From Fructilactobacillus carniphilus (GTDB lineage Bacteria; Bacillota; Bacilli; Lactobacillales; Lactobacillaceae), in the NCBI RefSeq assembly GCF_024029675.1, contig NZ_CP097121.1:186001-250000 (forward strand): a stretch of 64,000 nucleotides of DNA. The letters are read 5' to 3'. Every line of letters starts with the position of its first letter. The stretch's first letter is position 1. Below are positions 8,187 through 16,564 of this stretch, piece after piece. The notes beneath the pieces were generated by a model that worked only from the letters and a program-made list of their open reading frames with translations, made no database searches and was not told where the DNA came from. The translations under genes were made by a program, and so were the position numbers.

Positions 8187-9183
8187 ACTAGGAACGATTG
8201 GTACCAACTGGATTACGGAACGCATGATCGAAGCGGCCCATGCCACCGGGGACTACCTGTTGACGGCCGTTTATTCCCGTCACGAAGCTAGCGGTGAAAA
8301 GATTGCGAACGGACACGGGGACGTGACGGTTTATACTGACCTAGACCAATTTTTATCGGCGGATGACGTGGATGTGATTTACATTGCTTCACCAAACGTT
8401 TTGCACCATTCTCAAATTATCCAAGTAATTCAACACGATAAGAACGTGATTGTGGAAAAACCGGCGGTCTTAACCCAATACCAATTCCAAAACATTTTGG
8501 ATGAGTTAGCTCTGCATCCACAAGCCCACTTTTTTGAAGCCGCTCGCAACGTTCACATGCCGGCCTTTCAAGTGGTGGCTGACTATCTGAACGATGTTGA
8601 TGGAATTGACGGGGCTGACTTTACCTTTAGCCAGTACTCATCCCGTTACGACAAGGTCTTAAACGGAGAAACGCCCAACGTCTTTAATCCGCAATTCGGG
8701 GGTGGCGCGTTAGCAGACCTCGGAGTGTACCCAGTTTATGATGCCGTCGGCTTGTTTGGAGTTCCCGAACGCTTGGCCTACTACCCAACCATGATTTCTA
8801 CCGGCGTGGATGGGAAAGGAACCGCAGTCTTAAACTACGGGGATTTTGACGTCACGTTGAACTTCAGTAAAATCTCGGCTTCGACCCATAATTCTGAAAT
8901 TTATCACGGCCGCGAAATCATCACGTTTGATAGCGCGGGGGAAGTAACGGAATCCTCCATCATTCGCGAAAACCAACGTCAGATTTTGAGTCCCTTGTAC
9001 GGGAAGAACCCGATGATTCCGGAAATGAGTGACTTTGCCCGGGTTCTGAATGGTCCTGATAACGAACAGAACCAGGCGGACTACCACCGTTGGTTAGAAC
9101 AAATGCAAAACGTGAACCTGGTCTTGAACCGCCTGGCTAACTTTGCTGGAATCGAATACCCCACTAAACTGGAGGAAGATTAA
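8179..9183 (+). CDS. Gfo/Idh/MocA-family NAD(P)-dependent oxidoreductase
   Basis: The 334-residue protein opens with a Rossmann strand (MIKLGTIGTNWIT), has the VIYIASPNVLHHSQI segment (about 74-88) and the family VEKPAV motif (about 95-100) whose lysine contributes to catalysis. The C-terminal half has the GGGALADLGVYPV helix of the GFO_IDH_MocA C-terminal domain. Substrate cannot be assigned; relatives oxidise sugars, inositol or biliverdin-like compounds. It overlaps the GH25-like gene and is followed two bases later by the helicase gene, so the three form one operon. Confidence 0.85.
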   Translation: MIKLGTIGTNWITERMIEAAHATGDYLLTAVYSRHEASGEKIANGHGDVTVYTDLDQFLSADDVDVIYIASPNVLHHSQIIQVIQHDKNVIVEKPAVLTQYQFQNILDELALHPQAHFFEAARNVHMPAFQVVADYLNDVDGIDGADFTFSQYSSRYDKVLNGETPNVFNPQFGGGALADLGVYPVYDAVGLFGVPERLAYYPTMISTGVDGKGTAVLNYGDFDVTLNFSKISASTHNSEIYHGREIITFDSAGEVTESSIIRENQRQILSPLYGKNPMIPEMSDFARVLNGPDNEQNQADYHRWLEQMQNVNLVLNRLANFAGIEYPTKLEED

Positions 9184-9185
9184 TC

Positions 9186-10472
9186 GTGTTAGAACAATTT
9201 GCCACTCGCTTTAACCAACTGGGATATGTTGCGCCCACGGCAATTCAGAAGGCCGTCTACGAACCGATGATTGACGGCGGAACTGACATCGTAGGGCTTT
9301 CGCCAACCGGTTCGGGGAAGACGGTTGCCTTTTTAATGCCCATTTTGGCGAATCTGATGCCCGGCGAAGGGCCCCAAGCCATTGTGTTAGAACCCTCGCA
9401 GGAATTGGCGATGCAGGTGACGAATGTTATCCGAGACTGGGGAGCACCGTTTCATGCCAAGGTGTTACCCATCATTGGGGGCGCGAACGTCAAGCGCCAA
9501 CAGGAAAAATTGAAAAAACGGCCCGAAATCATTGTGGGAACCCCCGGACGAGTGTTGAGTCTCTTACAAGACCACAAGCTCAAGGTGCAAGGGATTGAAA
9601 CCGTGGTCGTCGATGAAGCGGATGACTTACTCCAGGATGATTCCTTAGAAAAAGTGCGCCAAATCATTGCCATGGTGCCTCGGGATTCCCAGGTTGCCTA
9701 CTTTTCGGCGACCGATAGTGAGATTCTTCACCACCTCGATGAGGAAATGGGAAAACCGGCTGACATTATTGACGTGCGTGCTCAAGACCAAAGTCGGGGT
9801 GAAGTGCGCCACGGCCAATTCCAAGTCTCGCGGGGGAAACGAAACGACGTCTTAAACCGGCTCACCAAGTTACTAAACTTTAAGGCGTTGGTCTTTTTCA
9901 ACCAAACCACGGAGTTAAACCGGGCCTATAACTTCTTTAAGCACCAGGGCTACTCACCGGCAGAAAAGCTGAGTGGAACGGAAAACAAACTCCAACGGGA
10001 ACGGGCGCTCAAGGCCTTTCGTAAGGGGCAGATCAAGCTCTTGCTAACGACTGACGTGGCGGCCCGGGGCTTGGATATTCCGAAGCTACCGTCGGTCATT
10101 AACTATGACCTGCCGGATGACGCCACGACTTACGTGCACCGGGTGGGTCGGACCGGTCGGATGGGGGAACCAGGCCTGGTCATCAACTTTGGTGATGATC
10201 ACGATCTCCGGGATCTAAAGAAGCTCTTGAAAGACACGGAGTACGACCTCCAACCGATTTACTACTACCGCGGTAAGTTAGTGGACCACGTGGACGCACT
10301 GTCAGTTTCGCCGGTAAAACCCAAGAAAACGACACCGATAGCTAGAGCAGCACAGCAACAGACTGCGCAACCAGCGGCCACGGACCGCCCGGTTTCCAAC
10401 CCACCTAAGCAACGCAAGCGGAAGAAAAACCGGAAACGAGACCGAAAGAATAAGGGGAAGCCGCGCCGTTAA
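9186..10472 (+). CDS. DEAD-box RNA helicase
   Basis: An ATP-dependent RNA helicase of 428 residues. Visible motifs in order: a Q-motif region FNQLGYVAPTAIQ, motif I SPTGSGKT (about 39-46), Ib TPGR, motif II DEAD in VVDEADDLL (about 141-149), III SAT, V TTDVAARGLDIP and VI HRVGRTGRMG. The C-terminal 40 residues are extremely basic (RKRKKNRKRDRKNKGK), a common RNA-binding tail. Start is GTG 9186 with GGAGGAAG seven bases upstream. Likely roles are ribosome assembly or mRNA decay, as for CshA/CshB-type proteins; the exact orthologue is not decided. Confidence 0.92.
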   Translation: MLEQFATRFNQLGYVAPTAIQKAVYEPMIDGGTDIVGLSPTGSGKTVAFLMPILANLMPGEGPQAIVLEPSQELAMQVTNVIRDWGAPFHAKVLPIIGGANVKRQQEKLKKRPEIIVGTPGRVLSLLQDHKLKVQGIETVVVDEADDLLQDDSLEKVRQIIAMVPRDSQVAYFSATDSEILHHLDEEMGKPADIIDVRAQDQSRGEVRHGQFQVSRGKRNDVLNRLTKLLNFKALVFFNQTTELNRAYNFFKHQGYSPAEKLSGTENKLQRERALKAFRKGQIKLLLTTDVAARGLDIPKLPSVINYDLPDDATTYVHRVGRTGRMGEPGLVINFGDDHDLRDLKKLLKDTEYDLQPIYYYRGKLVDHVDALSVSPVKPKKTTPIARAAQQQTAQPAATDRPVSNPPKQRKRKKNRKRDRKNKGKPRR

Positions 10473-10521
10473 TGACCTTTACGAAACTAAAATTTCATGA
10501 GAAAATAACCAGGAAGCTTTT

Positions 10522-10594
10522 GGCCCCATAGCACAACTGGATAGGGCATCCGCCTCCTAAGCGGCAGATCTCAGTTCGAGTCTGAGTGGGGTCA
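10522..10594 (+). tRNA. tRNA-Arg (CCT anticodon)
   Basis: GGCCCCA acceptor pairs with TGGGGTC (one G-T pair), and the anticodon loop CTCCTAA gives CCT, reading AGG. T-arm TCAGTTCGAGTCTGA is intact. No CCA is encoded. It stands alone after the helicase gene. Confidence 0.95.
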
Positions 10595-10629
10595 TTCAGC
10601 ATCCGGTTTTTTTCTGGAATTATCTAACT

Positions 10630-10665
10630 AAAAAACACGAAACTCAGTTGAGTTTCGTGTTTTTT
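10630..10665. terminator. Bidirectional intrinsic terminator
   Basis: AAAAAACACGAAACTCA pairs with TGAGTTTCGTGTTTTTT, a long perfect stem. It ends the helicase/tRNA-Arg transcript and the converging dehydrogenase gene. Confidence 0.9.
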
Positions 10666-10672
10666 GCTTGGG

Positions 10673-11605
10673 TTAGTGAACCGGCCATTGTGGTTGTTCA
10701 CCAGCAGCGACGCGGATGATTTCTTTAGCGGCATCCGTGGCCATTCGGTCGTTACATTCCACGGTGTTGGCAGCAATGTGTGGTGTCATTAAAACGTTAT
10801 CGAGTTGGTACAACGGACTATTTAGCGGCAATGGTTCCTCGTCAAAGACGTCGAGGGCGGCCCCGCTAATGCTGCCGGTTTGGAGCGCCGTGATTAAATC
10901 AGGCGTGTTGATAATTGCTCCCCGCGAAAAATTAACCAAGACGGCGGAATCTTTCATCAGGTTGAATTCGCGTGCGGCAATCGAGTGCTTGGTTGCTGGT
11001 AAGACCGGCATGTGAAGTGTGACCACATCTGCTTCTTGTAGCAGGGTATCGCGATCGACCACGGTTCCGTACTCCGCTTTTGTGGCGTGGGGTGAACTGA
11101 CTAAAATCCGCATGTCGAGGGCGCTCATCTTCTTTTCGACCATTTTACCAATCCGGCCGTAACCGATGATCCCTAGGGTTTTACCAGCGAGGTCGAAGCC
11201 GACGTGGCTACGCGCTTCGGTCCAATGACCTGCCCGCATTTCGTTAGTAGCGGGAACTAGGTGCTTAGACAACGCTAGAATCGAGGCCATCGTGGTTTCG
11301 GCGACCGTGCTGGCATTCGCAAGTGGCGTGATGGTAACGAAGATTCCATGCTTGTTTAAGTACGGAACGTCAAGGTTGTCATAACCCACTCCGTAGCGTG
11401 CGAGGATTTTGAGGTCCGGCATGTGTTCAATTGTATCGTTCGGGAAGGGAGCTGAATAGAGAATCACTCCAAAGGCATCCGGAGCTAGTTTAAGTAAGGT
11501 GCTCGTCTTTTGGTCGGGGAGTTCAACAATTGTAAAGCCGTGTTCCTTTAAGAGCTGTTTTCCTGCGGGTTCAAGGTTTTTTGGAATCGCAATTTTTTTC
11601 GGCAT
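10673..11605 (-). CDS. D-isomer-specific 2-hydroxyacid dehydrogenase (phosphoglycerate dehydrogenase-like)
   Basis: An NAD-dependent 2-hydroxyacid dehydrogenase of 310 residues. The nucleotide-binding GYGRIG motif sits in TLGIIGYGRIGKMVEKK, followed by the catalytic triad pieces: arginine in NFSRGAI, glutamate in FDEEP and histidine in PHIAAN. The N-terminal part with ILARYGVGYDNLD is close to the SerA/HprA group. I use ATG 11605 with GAAGGA upstream, not the longer ORF from 11641. No serine-pathway genes are adjacent, so the substrate (3-phosphoglycerate, glyoxylate or another 2-oxoacid) is undetermined. Confidence 0.85.
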   Translation of the reverse strand: MPKKIAIPKNLEPAGKQLLKEHGFTIVELPDQKTSTLLKLAPDAFGVILYSAPFPNDTIEHMPDLKILARYGVGYDNLDVPYLNKHGIFVTITPLANASTVAETTMASILALSKHLVPATNEMRAGHWTEARSHVGFDLAGKTLGIIGYGRIGKMVEKKMSALDMRILVSSPHATKAEYGTVVDRDTLLQEADVVTLHMPVLPATKHSIAAREFNLMKDSAVLVNFSRGAIINTPDLITALQTGSISGAALDVFDEEPLPLNSPLYQLDNVLMTPHIAANTVECNDRMATDAAKEIIRVAAGEQPQWPVH

Positions 11606-11787
11606 GATGATCCTTCTTTCACGAAATTTAAAGTAGTTCAACGGTTCTATTTTACAAGAGAAGTCATAAGAACGGAACGAAGCTGCTTAACTCTTTTTTA
11701 ACCAAGATCATGAGAAACTTTCCACCGGAAACCATCAACTGGTGCTATACTAAATAAATATAAAATAGAGTAGAAGGGGTGGACGTC

Positions 11788-12393
11788 GTGGAAACGTTCA
11801 AAAAATACCGTAAACGAATTGGGATTGGTCTCCTAATTCTAGTGGTTGTGATTGTGGGGATTTTAACCGGAGTCAATCGATATCAGCTTTATCAGGAGCA
11901 AACCAAAGCGGATAATTTGCATACCAAGTATCACATGTTGAAAAAATCATACGATGAAATGACGACTGATGACGTAACGTACCAGGAGAATTTGACGTAT
12001 GAAAACGTGAAGACGATTGCACAAACTAACAACGACGTTTTGAAAAAGGTCATGCAGGAGACGTTTGGCAATTATCCGACTGACGATGCTAAGCAAAAGG
12101 CGATTAAAACCGTCCAAAAGCAATACATGTCAAATGCTGATGCAACCGCTTTAATTAACTCGGTGCCGGGCACGACCCAATTAAATAACGTCAGCATCTA
12201 TAACTACAGTAGCCCCGAGGCACGGAACGGGCATTACTACTACTCCAACGTAACGGTTACCTTTTACGGCCGGCACCATCGGCGCTTACACACCAACCGG
12301 TACTTATTTAAAGTGGACTTAAATAAGGGCGATCTGAACTCAAACAAGGTTCGGTTCCACCTCATCCAAATCTTTAAGGAGCAGAGACGATGA
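11788..12393 (+). CDS. Membrane-anchored protein of unknown function
   Basis: A 201-residue protein with one N-terminal membrane helix (about 13-33) and an extracellular part that starts with a helical stretch rich in Lys/Asp/Thr and ends in a beta-rich segment (YYYSNVTVTFYGRHHRR). No domain is recognised. I place the start at GTG 11788, eight bases after GAAGGGG, rather than the in-frame GTG at 11779. It overlaps the next small membrane protein by four bases (ATGA), so the two are translationally coupled and probably act together at the envelope. Confidence 0.7.
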   Translation: METFKKYRKRIGIGLLILVVVIVGILTGVNRYQLYQEQTKADNLHTKYHMLKKSYDEMTTDDVTYQENLTYENVKTIAQTNNDVLKKVMQETFGNYPTDDAKQKAIKTVQKQYMSNADATALINSVPGTTQLNNVSIYNYSSPEARNGHYYYSNVTVTFYGRHHRRLHTNRYLFKVDLNKGDLNSNKVRFHLIQIFKEQRR

Positions 12394-12647
12394 TGAAAAA
12401 GTTAAAGCAAATTGTGACTCCCGCCCGGATAATCGTGGTGGTTGCTGTGGTTATTTTAGCTGGCTTGGTAACTTGGAACGTTTCAATTTATAATCAGCGA
12501 AAAGAAGCCCAGGCGGATGCCACTACGACCCAGCAAAAAATTGACAAAGTTAGTAAAGACTTTACGCCCAAGTATAAAAAGACAGAAGCTCAGGCGAAAA
12601 AAGAATTTCGTGCGACGCATAGTGATCCTTTAAACCCTGGTAATTAG
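12390..12647 (+). CDS. Small single-pass membrane protein
   Basis: An 85-residue protein with a basic N-terminus, one membrane helix (about 13-32) and a short charged outer part with coiled-coil character (residues 33-75, Gln/Lys/Ala-rich). It is coupled by a 4-base overlap to the preceding anchored protein and resembles a shortened version of it: helix, then an RKEAQADA segment parallel to QEQTKADN upstream. The pair may have arisen by duplication; this is inferred from the similar layout only. A terminator follows. Confidence 0.65.
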   Translation: MMKKLKQIVTPARIIVVVAVVILAGLVTWNVSIYNQRKEAQADATTTQQKIDKVSKDFTPKYKKTEAQAKKEFRATHSDPLNPGN

Positions 12648-12653
12648 ACGATT

Positions 12654-12688
12654 AAAAGAGTTCATCACAAGGTGGTGGACTCTTTTTT
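12654..12688 (+). terminator. Intrinsic terminator
   Basis: AAAAGAGTTCATCAC pairs (with G-T pairs) with GTGGTGGACTCTTTT, followed by T residues. Confidence 0.85.
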
Positions 12689-12711
12689 TGCCATTAATTT
12701 GAATTTCCTGG

Positions 12712-13027
12712 TTGACAAAATATCCGAACTATATATAATAAATACCAACAATTAAATGTAAAACATAAACAAAAAGAACGGGATAGTAACAAACGTTCGA
12801 TAGTTCAGAAAGTCTACGGTTGCTGTGAGTAGATCGAATCGACGTTTGCGAATATGGCCCGCAAATTGGCAGCATTGAGATTTAAATGCTGATGGGGTGG
12901 CAACCATTATTCACTGCACGCGTTAATTTTTGACGTTGGCGAGGATAGGTGCGTAAGTAGCTATCAAAGTAGAATGGTACCGTGGAGAAATCCGCTTCTA
13001 GTTAATGACTAGGAGCGGATTTTTTTG
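12712..13027 (+). promoter_or_regulatory. Promoter and T-box leader (probably methionine-specific) of the luxS operon
   Basis: Promoter TTGACA (12712-12717), 16 bases, TATAAT (12734-12739). The leader has the T-box parts in order. Stem I base CGGG (12779-12782) pairs with CCCG (12858-12861). AGTA lies on the 5' side of the specifier loop and GAA-T-ATG on the 3' side (ATG 12854-12856), closed above by AAACGT/ACGTTT. The T-box element TGGTACCGTG is at 12975-12984. The terminator AAATCCGCTTCTAGT/ACTAGGAGCGGATTT plus Ts runs 12988-13027. ATG as specifier means Met, which fits the genes downstream; a one-base shift (TAT) would be Tyr. Uncharged tRNA should favour readthrough. Confidence 0.9.
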
Positions 13028-13095
13028 TTTTCCCGGCTTTTGTGGCGCGTTTAATTGGAAAATTGGTTGATTAAGATTTGAAAGGAGTTTTTTTG

Positions 13096-13569
13096 ATGAC
13101 AAAAGTAGAAAGTTTCACGTTAGATCACACGCAGGTACAGGCTCCATATGTACGGTTGATTGCAGCTGAGGAGGGAACCCAGGGTGATGTGATTTCTAAC
13201 TTCGATTTACGACTGGTGCAACCCAACGCCAATGCGATTCCGACGGCCGGTTTGCACACGATTGAACATTTACTAGCCGGACTGCTACGGGATCGTCTCG
13301 ATGGGGTGATTGATTGTTCGCCGTTTGGATGTCGAACCGGGTTTCACCTGATTGTGTGGGGCACCCCGACGACCGCGGAAGTAGCACAAGCCCTCAAAGC
13401 AGCTCTCACAGAAATTCGAGATGAGATTGAATGGGACGACGTGCAGGGAACCGACAAATATAGCTGTGGGAACTATCGCGACCACTCGTTGTTCTCGGCT
13501 AAGGAATGGTCCCGTGCCATTTTAGCCCAAGGCATTAGTTCTGACCCGTACGAACGGAAATTAGTTTAG
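13096..13569 (+). CDS. luxS: S-ribosylhomocysteine lyase (AI-2 synthesis)
   Basis: LuxS splits S-ribosylhomocysteine to homocysteine and 4,5-dihydroxy-2,3-pentanedione, the precursor of AI-2, completing the activated methyl cycle. The 157-residue protein has the metal ligands H54 and H58 in HTIEH and C124 in YSCGNY, and the catalytic cysteine C79 in FGCRTGFHL. Start is ATG 13096, eight bases after AAAGGAG. As first gene behind the T-box it should respond to methionine supply, placing homocysteine recovery with the MetE-like enzyme 12 bases downstream. Confidence 0.97.
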   Translation: MTKVESFTLDHTQVQAPYVRLIAAEEGTQGDVISNFDLRLVQPNANAIPTAGLHTIEHLLAGLLRDRLDGVIDCSPFGCRTGFHLIVWGTPTTAEVAQALKAALTEIRDEIEWDDVQGTDKYSCGNYRDHSLFSAKEWSRAILAQGISSDPYERKLV

Positions 13570-13581
13570 GAGGATTTAATT

Positions 13582-14712
13582 ATGACAGCGACCCATTTTG
13601 ATATTGTAGGCAGTTTTTTACGACCGGAACGCTTAAAGCAGGCCCGCGCCGATCGGCAAGCAGGCAACATTAGTGACCATGACTTAACGGACGTGGAAAA
13701 TCAGGAAATTGCTGATTTAGTTCAAAAGGAAGTCCAAGTGGGCTTAAAAACCGTGACTGACGGTGAATTCCGCCGTAGTTACTGGCACTTAGATACCTTC
13801 TGGGGCTTTGATGGGATCAAGCACACCCACCAGGAACACGGCTACCAGTTTCATGGAGTAGAAACCCGAAACGACTCGGCTCAGGTGGAAGGCAAGATCA
13901 AGTTTAATCCTAACCATCCCGACTTACAGGCCTTTTGTTACTTACAATCGGTAGTAAAAAACTATCCAGGCATCACCGCACGGCAAAGCATTCCGTCTCC
14001 CGCGCAACTATACGCCGAATTGGTTCGTGGTCCCGAAAACATTGCGGCGGTCCAAAAGTATTATCCGAATCATCAGGACTTAGTGCATGACATTGGAACA
14101 GCCTATCGGGACCTGATCTTAGCGTTGTACGAAGCTGGCTGTCGGGACGTGAAGCTCGATGATTGTACCTGGGGAATGTTAGCGGATCATGATTTCTGGA
14201 AGTTAATGACGGATCAAGCCGAAGACATTGAGCAGTTGCAACAGGAATACGTGGCCTTTAACAACGCTGCACTCGTGGACTTGCCGGCGGATTTACGGAC
14301 CAGCACGCACGTGTGTCGCGGAAACTACGCTTCAACCTGGGCCGCTCAAGGAGGTTACCAACCAGTGGCCAAGACGTTGTTTAACAAGGAAAACGTGGAA
14401 AATTACTACCTCGAATTTGATGACAAGCGGTCCGGGGACTTCCAACCATTGGCGGAAGTGCCAGCCACGAAGAACGTGGTGCTGGGCTTAGTAACTTCCA
14501 AACGACCAGAATTAGAAAAGCCAGAAACGCTGAAGGAACGCATAAAAGAAGCCAGTCGGTACGTCGATTTAGACCGGTTGGGCTTGAGTACTCAGTGTGG
14601 TTTTGCTTCAACGGAAGAAGGAAATCACCTTACGGAAGCTCAACAGTGGGACAAAATTAAACTTGTGATTGAAACGGCCAACCAAATTTGGCCGGAAAAG
14701 AAGGAGGACTAA
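13582..14712 (+). CDS. MetE C-terminal-domain-like methyltransferase (YxjG/YxjH type)
   Basis: A 376-residue protein homologous to the C-terminal catalytic half of cobalamin-independent methionine synthase, without the N-terminal half. Zinc and thiol ligands are visible as H243 and C245 in STHVCRGNY and C339 in STQCGFAST; DGEFRRSYW (60-68) is the conserved substrate region. Stand-alone proteins of this kind in Bacillus (YxjG/YxjH) are linked to methionine synthesis from homocysteine; the methyl donor here is unknown. It lies between luxS, which makes homocysteine, and an SDR gene in the T-box operon, a strong hint that it methylates homocysteine. Confidence 0.88.
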   Translation: MTATHFDIVGSFLRPERLKQARADRQAGNISDHDLTDVENQEIADLVQKEVQVGLKTVTDGEFRRSYWHLDTFWGFDGIKHTHQEHGYQFHGVETRNDSAQVEGKIKFNPNHPDLQAFCYLQSVVKNYPGITARQSIPSPAQLYAELVRGPENIAAVQKYYPNHQDLVHDIGTAYRDLILALYEAGCRDVKLDDCTWGMLADHDFWKLMTDQAEDIEQLQQEYVAFNNAALVDLPADLRTSTHVCRGNYASTWAAQGGYQPVAKTLFNKENVENYYLEFDDKRSGDFQPLAEVPATKNVVLGLVTSKRPELEKPETLKERIKEASRYVDLDRLGLSTQCGFASTEEGNHLTEAQQWDKIKLVIETANQIWPEKKED

Positions 14713-14714
14713 CG

Positions 14715-15491
14715 ATGCCGAAAAAAGTAGCAATTATTACCGGGAGCGGTCGCGGGATTGGAGCTGCGATTGCTAAGCAATTAGCCGGAGAAGGTTATGC
14801 GATTGCGGTATCAGACATTGATTCAGACACTGCAGATCAAGTCGCTAATGATATCAATCAGCAAGACAATCAAACCGCCCGTTCGTACGTGGTCGACGTG
14901 GCAGAACGTGACGAGGTCTTTCGCTTAGTCAACGAGGTGGTGCAGGATTTCGGCCAATTGGATTTATTTGTCAACAACGCCGGAATCGCCTTCATTGCGT
15001 CCATCGTGGACAGTAATCCAGAGGAGGTTAAACGGTTGTTGAACGTTAACCTGCTGGGAACCTTCTGGGGGATTCAAGCGGCAGCCACCCAGTTTAAAAA
15101 GCAGGGCACCGGCGGCAAGATTATTAACGCTGCTTCCCTAGCTTCCGTGGAGGGATCCGCCTTACAAGGAGCCTACTCAGCTTCAAAGTTCGCAATTCGA
15201 GGACTGGGACAGTCGGCAGCCAAGGAACTGGCGCCGGATCACATCACCGTGAATGCCTATGATCCCGGAATTGTGTTGACTCCATTACGGGACGGGATTG
15301 ACGAAACAACTGCGAAACTAAAAAATACGACTTTCGATGAACAACGCCAGGGAGTAGTGGATGAAATTGCCTTAAAACGGGCCGCTACTCCCGAGGACGT
15401 CGCTCAGGTGATTTCCTTTCTAGCTTCACCCAATGCCGATTACATTACCGGCCAATCCATTCTGATTGACGGAGGGATGCGCTTCCACTAG
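14715..15491 (+). CDS. Short-chain dehydrogenase/reductase, acetoin/diacetyl reductase-like
   Basis: A 258-residue NAD(P)-dependent SDR with the TGxxxGIG cofactor motif at 9-16 (TGSGRGIG), NNAG (about 87-90), catalytic S141, Y154 and K158 (YSASK), and the PGIV segment after the active site. Overall it is closest to the ButA diacetyl/acetoin reductase group, but SDR substrate calls from sequence are weak. Start is ATG 14715 with AAGGAGG seven bases upstream, two bases after the previous stop. Its presence in a methionine T-box operon is unexpected: it may handle the AI-2 precursor dione made by LuxS, which is a speculative idea. Confidence 0.82.
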   Translation: MPKKVAIITGSGRGIGAAIAKQLAGEGYAIAVSDIDSDTADQVANDINQQDNQTARSYVVDVAERDEVFRLVNEVVQDFGQLDLFVNNAGIAFIASIVDSNPEEVKRLLNVNLLGTFWGIQAAATQFKKQGTGGKIINAASLASVEGSALQGAYSASKFAIRGLGQSAAKELAPDHITVNAYDPGIVLTPLRDGIDETTAKLKNTTFDEQRQGVVDEIALKRAATPEDVAQVISFLASPNADYITGQSILIDGGMRFH

Positions 15492-15526
15492 TTGCGAGGT
15501 AAAAAACTAGAAGGGAGAGTATTTTC

Positions 15527-16387
15527 ATGAAAAAAGGAAGAATCATTGGAATTGGGATCGTCCTCGTAGTGGTGATCCTGGGAGTGTGGACCTTTTGGGG
15601 GCATGCCCACCAGCAAAAGGATGAAATTACGTTAGGAACAATTGGTTCGGATGCTAAAATTTGGAATTACATTGCCAAGCAACCGGCCACGAAAAAAGCG
15701 CACATCAAGTTGCAAGTTAAGAGTTTCACCGACGGAGTGGCGCTTAACACGGCCACGGCACAGGGCAAAGTGAACGTGAATGCCTTTCAATCGGATGCTT
15801 ACTTGCAGGCCTATAACCAGAAGAATCCGAAGCAGCAACTCGACGTCATCGGAACCACGTACCTGGAACCGTTGGGGATTTATTCCACGAAATACAAGCA
15901 ACTCAACCAAATTCCGGATGGCAGCACAATTGCGATTGCGGATAATCCCGCTAATACCGCCCGGGGCTTGAAGTTACTGGCTCAAGCCGGCTTAATTAAG
16001 TTGAAGCCCAACTTTAGCACGTTGTCGGGGCTGAACGGAATTGCAAGTAATCCGCATCAATTTAAGTTCCAGGAAATCGATGATACGACCGGCCCCCGGG
16101 TAATTAAGGATCAGAAGGTGGCCGCGGCGTTGATTAGTAACACGATTGCGCTGGAGGGGCATTTGAACGTGTTGACTGATTCCTTGTACCATGAGCAGGT
16201 CAACCAGTCGACCAAGGCCAATATTAACGTGCTAGCGACCGCCAAAAATGCCTCAAAGCAACAGAAACACCAGTACAAAAAACTGTTGCAGATTTATCAC
16301 AGTAAAACCGTGCAAAAATACGTTCAGCGTGAATTTGATGGAACTAAGATTGAGGTCCAGAAACCAGTCAGTTATTTACGCAACTAG
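15527..16387 (+). CDS. NlpA/MetQ-family substrate-binding protein with uncleaved membrane anchor
   Basis: The 286-residue protein follows the MetQ pattern: LGTIGSDAKIWNYIA near the start, VNVNAFQSDAYLQ in the middle, the domestic signature IAIADNPANTARGLKLL, and VAAALISNTIA near the C-terminus. MetQ-like proteins deliver methionine to MetNI importers. The N-terminal helix (about 5-24) lacks any cysteine, so it cannot be a lipoprotein and is probably held by its membrane helix. It ends the T-box operon, and methionine or a related compound is the likely ligand. No metN or metI gene lies in the window. Confidence 0.85.
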   Translation: MKKGRIIGIGIVLVVVILGVWTFWGHAHQQKDEITLGTIGSDAKIWNYIAKQPATKKAHIKLQVKSFTDGVALNTATAQGKVNVNAFQSDAYLQAYNQKNPKQQLDVIGTTYLEPLGIYSTKYKQLNQIPDGSTIAIADNPANTARGLKLLAQAGLIKLKPNFSTLSGLNGIASNPHQFKFQEIDDTTGPRVIKDQKVAAALISNTIALEGHLNVLTDSLYHEQVNQSTKANINVLATAKNASKQQKHQYKKLLQIYHSKTVQKYVQREFDGTKIEVQKPVSYLRN

Positions 16388-16417
16388 GTTGGCTAATCCC
16401 AAAAGGAGTGAGAAATC

Positions 16418-16564
16418 ATGATGTTACTGTTAAAAATAATTGCATTGATCGCTTTCTGGCTCCTATATTTTTGGGTGGCTGCCTGGGCTTTTCGTGTCGA
16501 TATTATTCGGGAAATCAAGCTTAAATTTAAAGAAAAATTAAAAAAGTTTGGCTTTAGTCAATGA
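16418..16564 (+). CDS. Small membrane peptide (48 residues)
   Basis: An ORF starting ATGATG after AAAAGGAG at 16401-16408 encodes a 48-residue peptide with one membrane helix (residues 3-26, rich in Leu/Ile/Trp) and a basic amphipathic tail (REIKLKFKEKLKKF). It follows the binding-protein gene by 30 bases, so it is probably the last gene of the T-box operon. The promoter of the next leader appears to lie in its final codons. No family is recognised; a peptide regulator or a small transporter subunit are possible. Confidence 0.55.
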   Translation: MMLLLKIIALIAFWLLYFWVAAWAFRVDIIREIKLKFKEKLKKFGFSQ

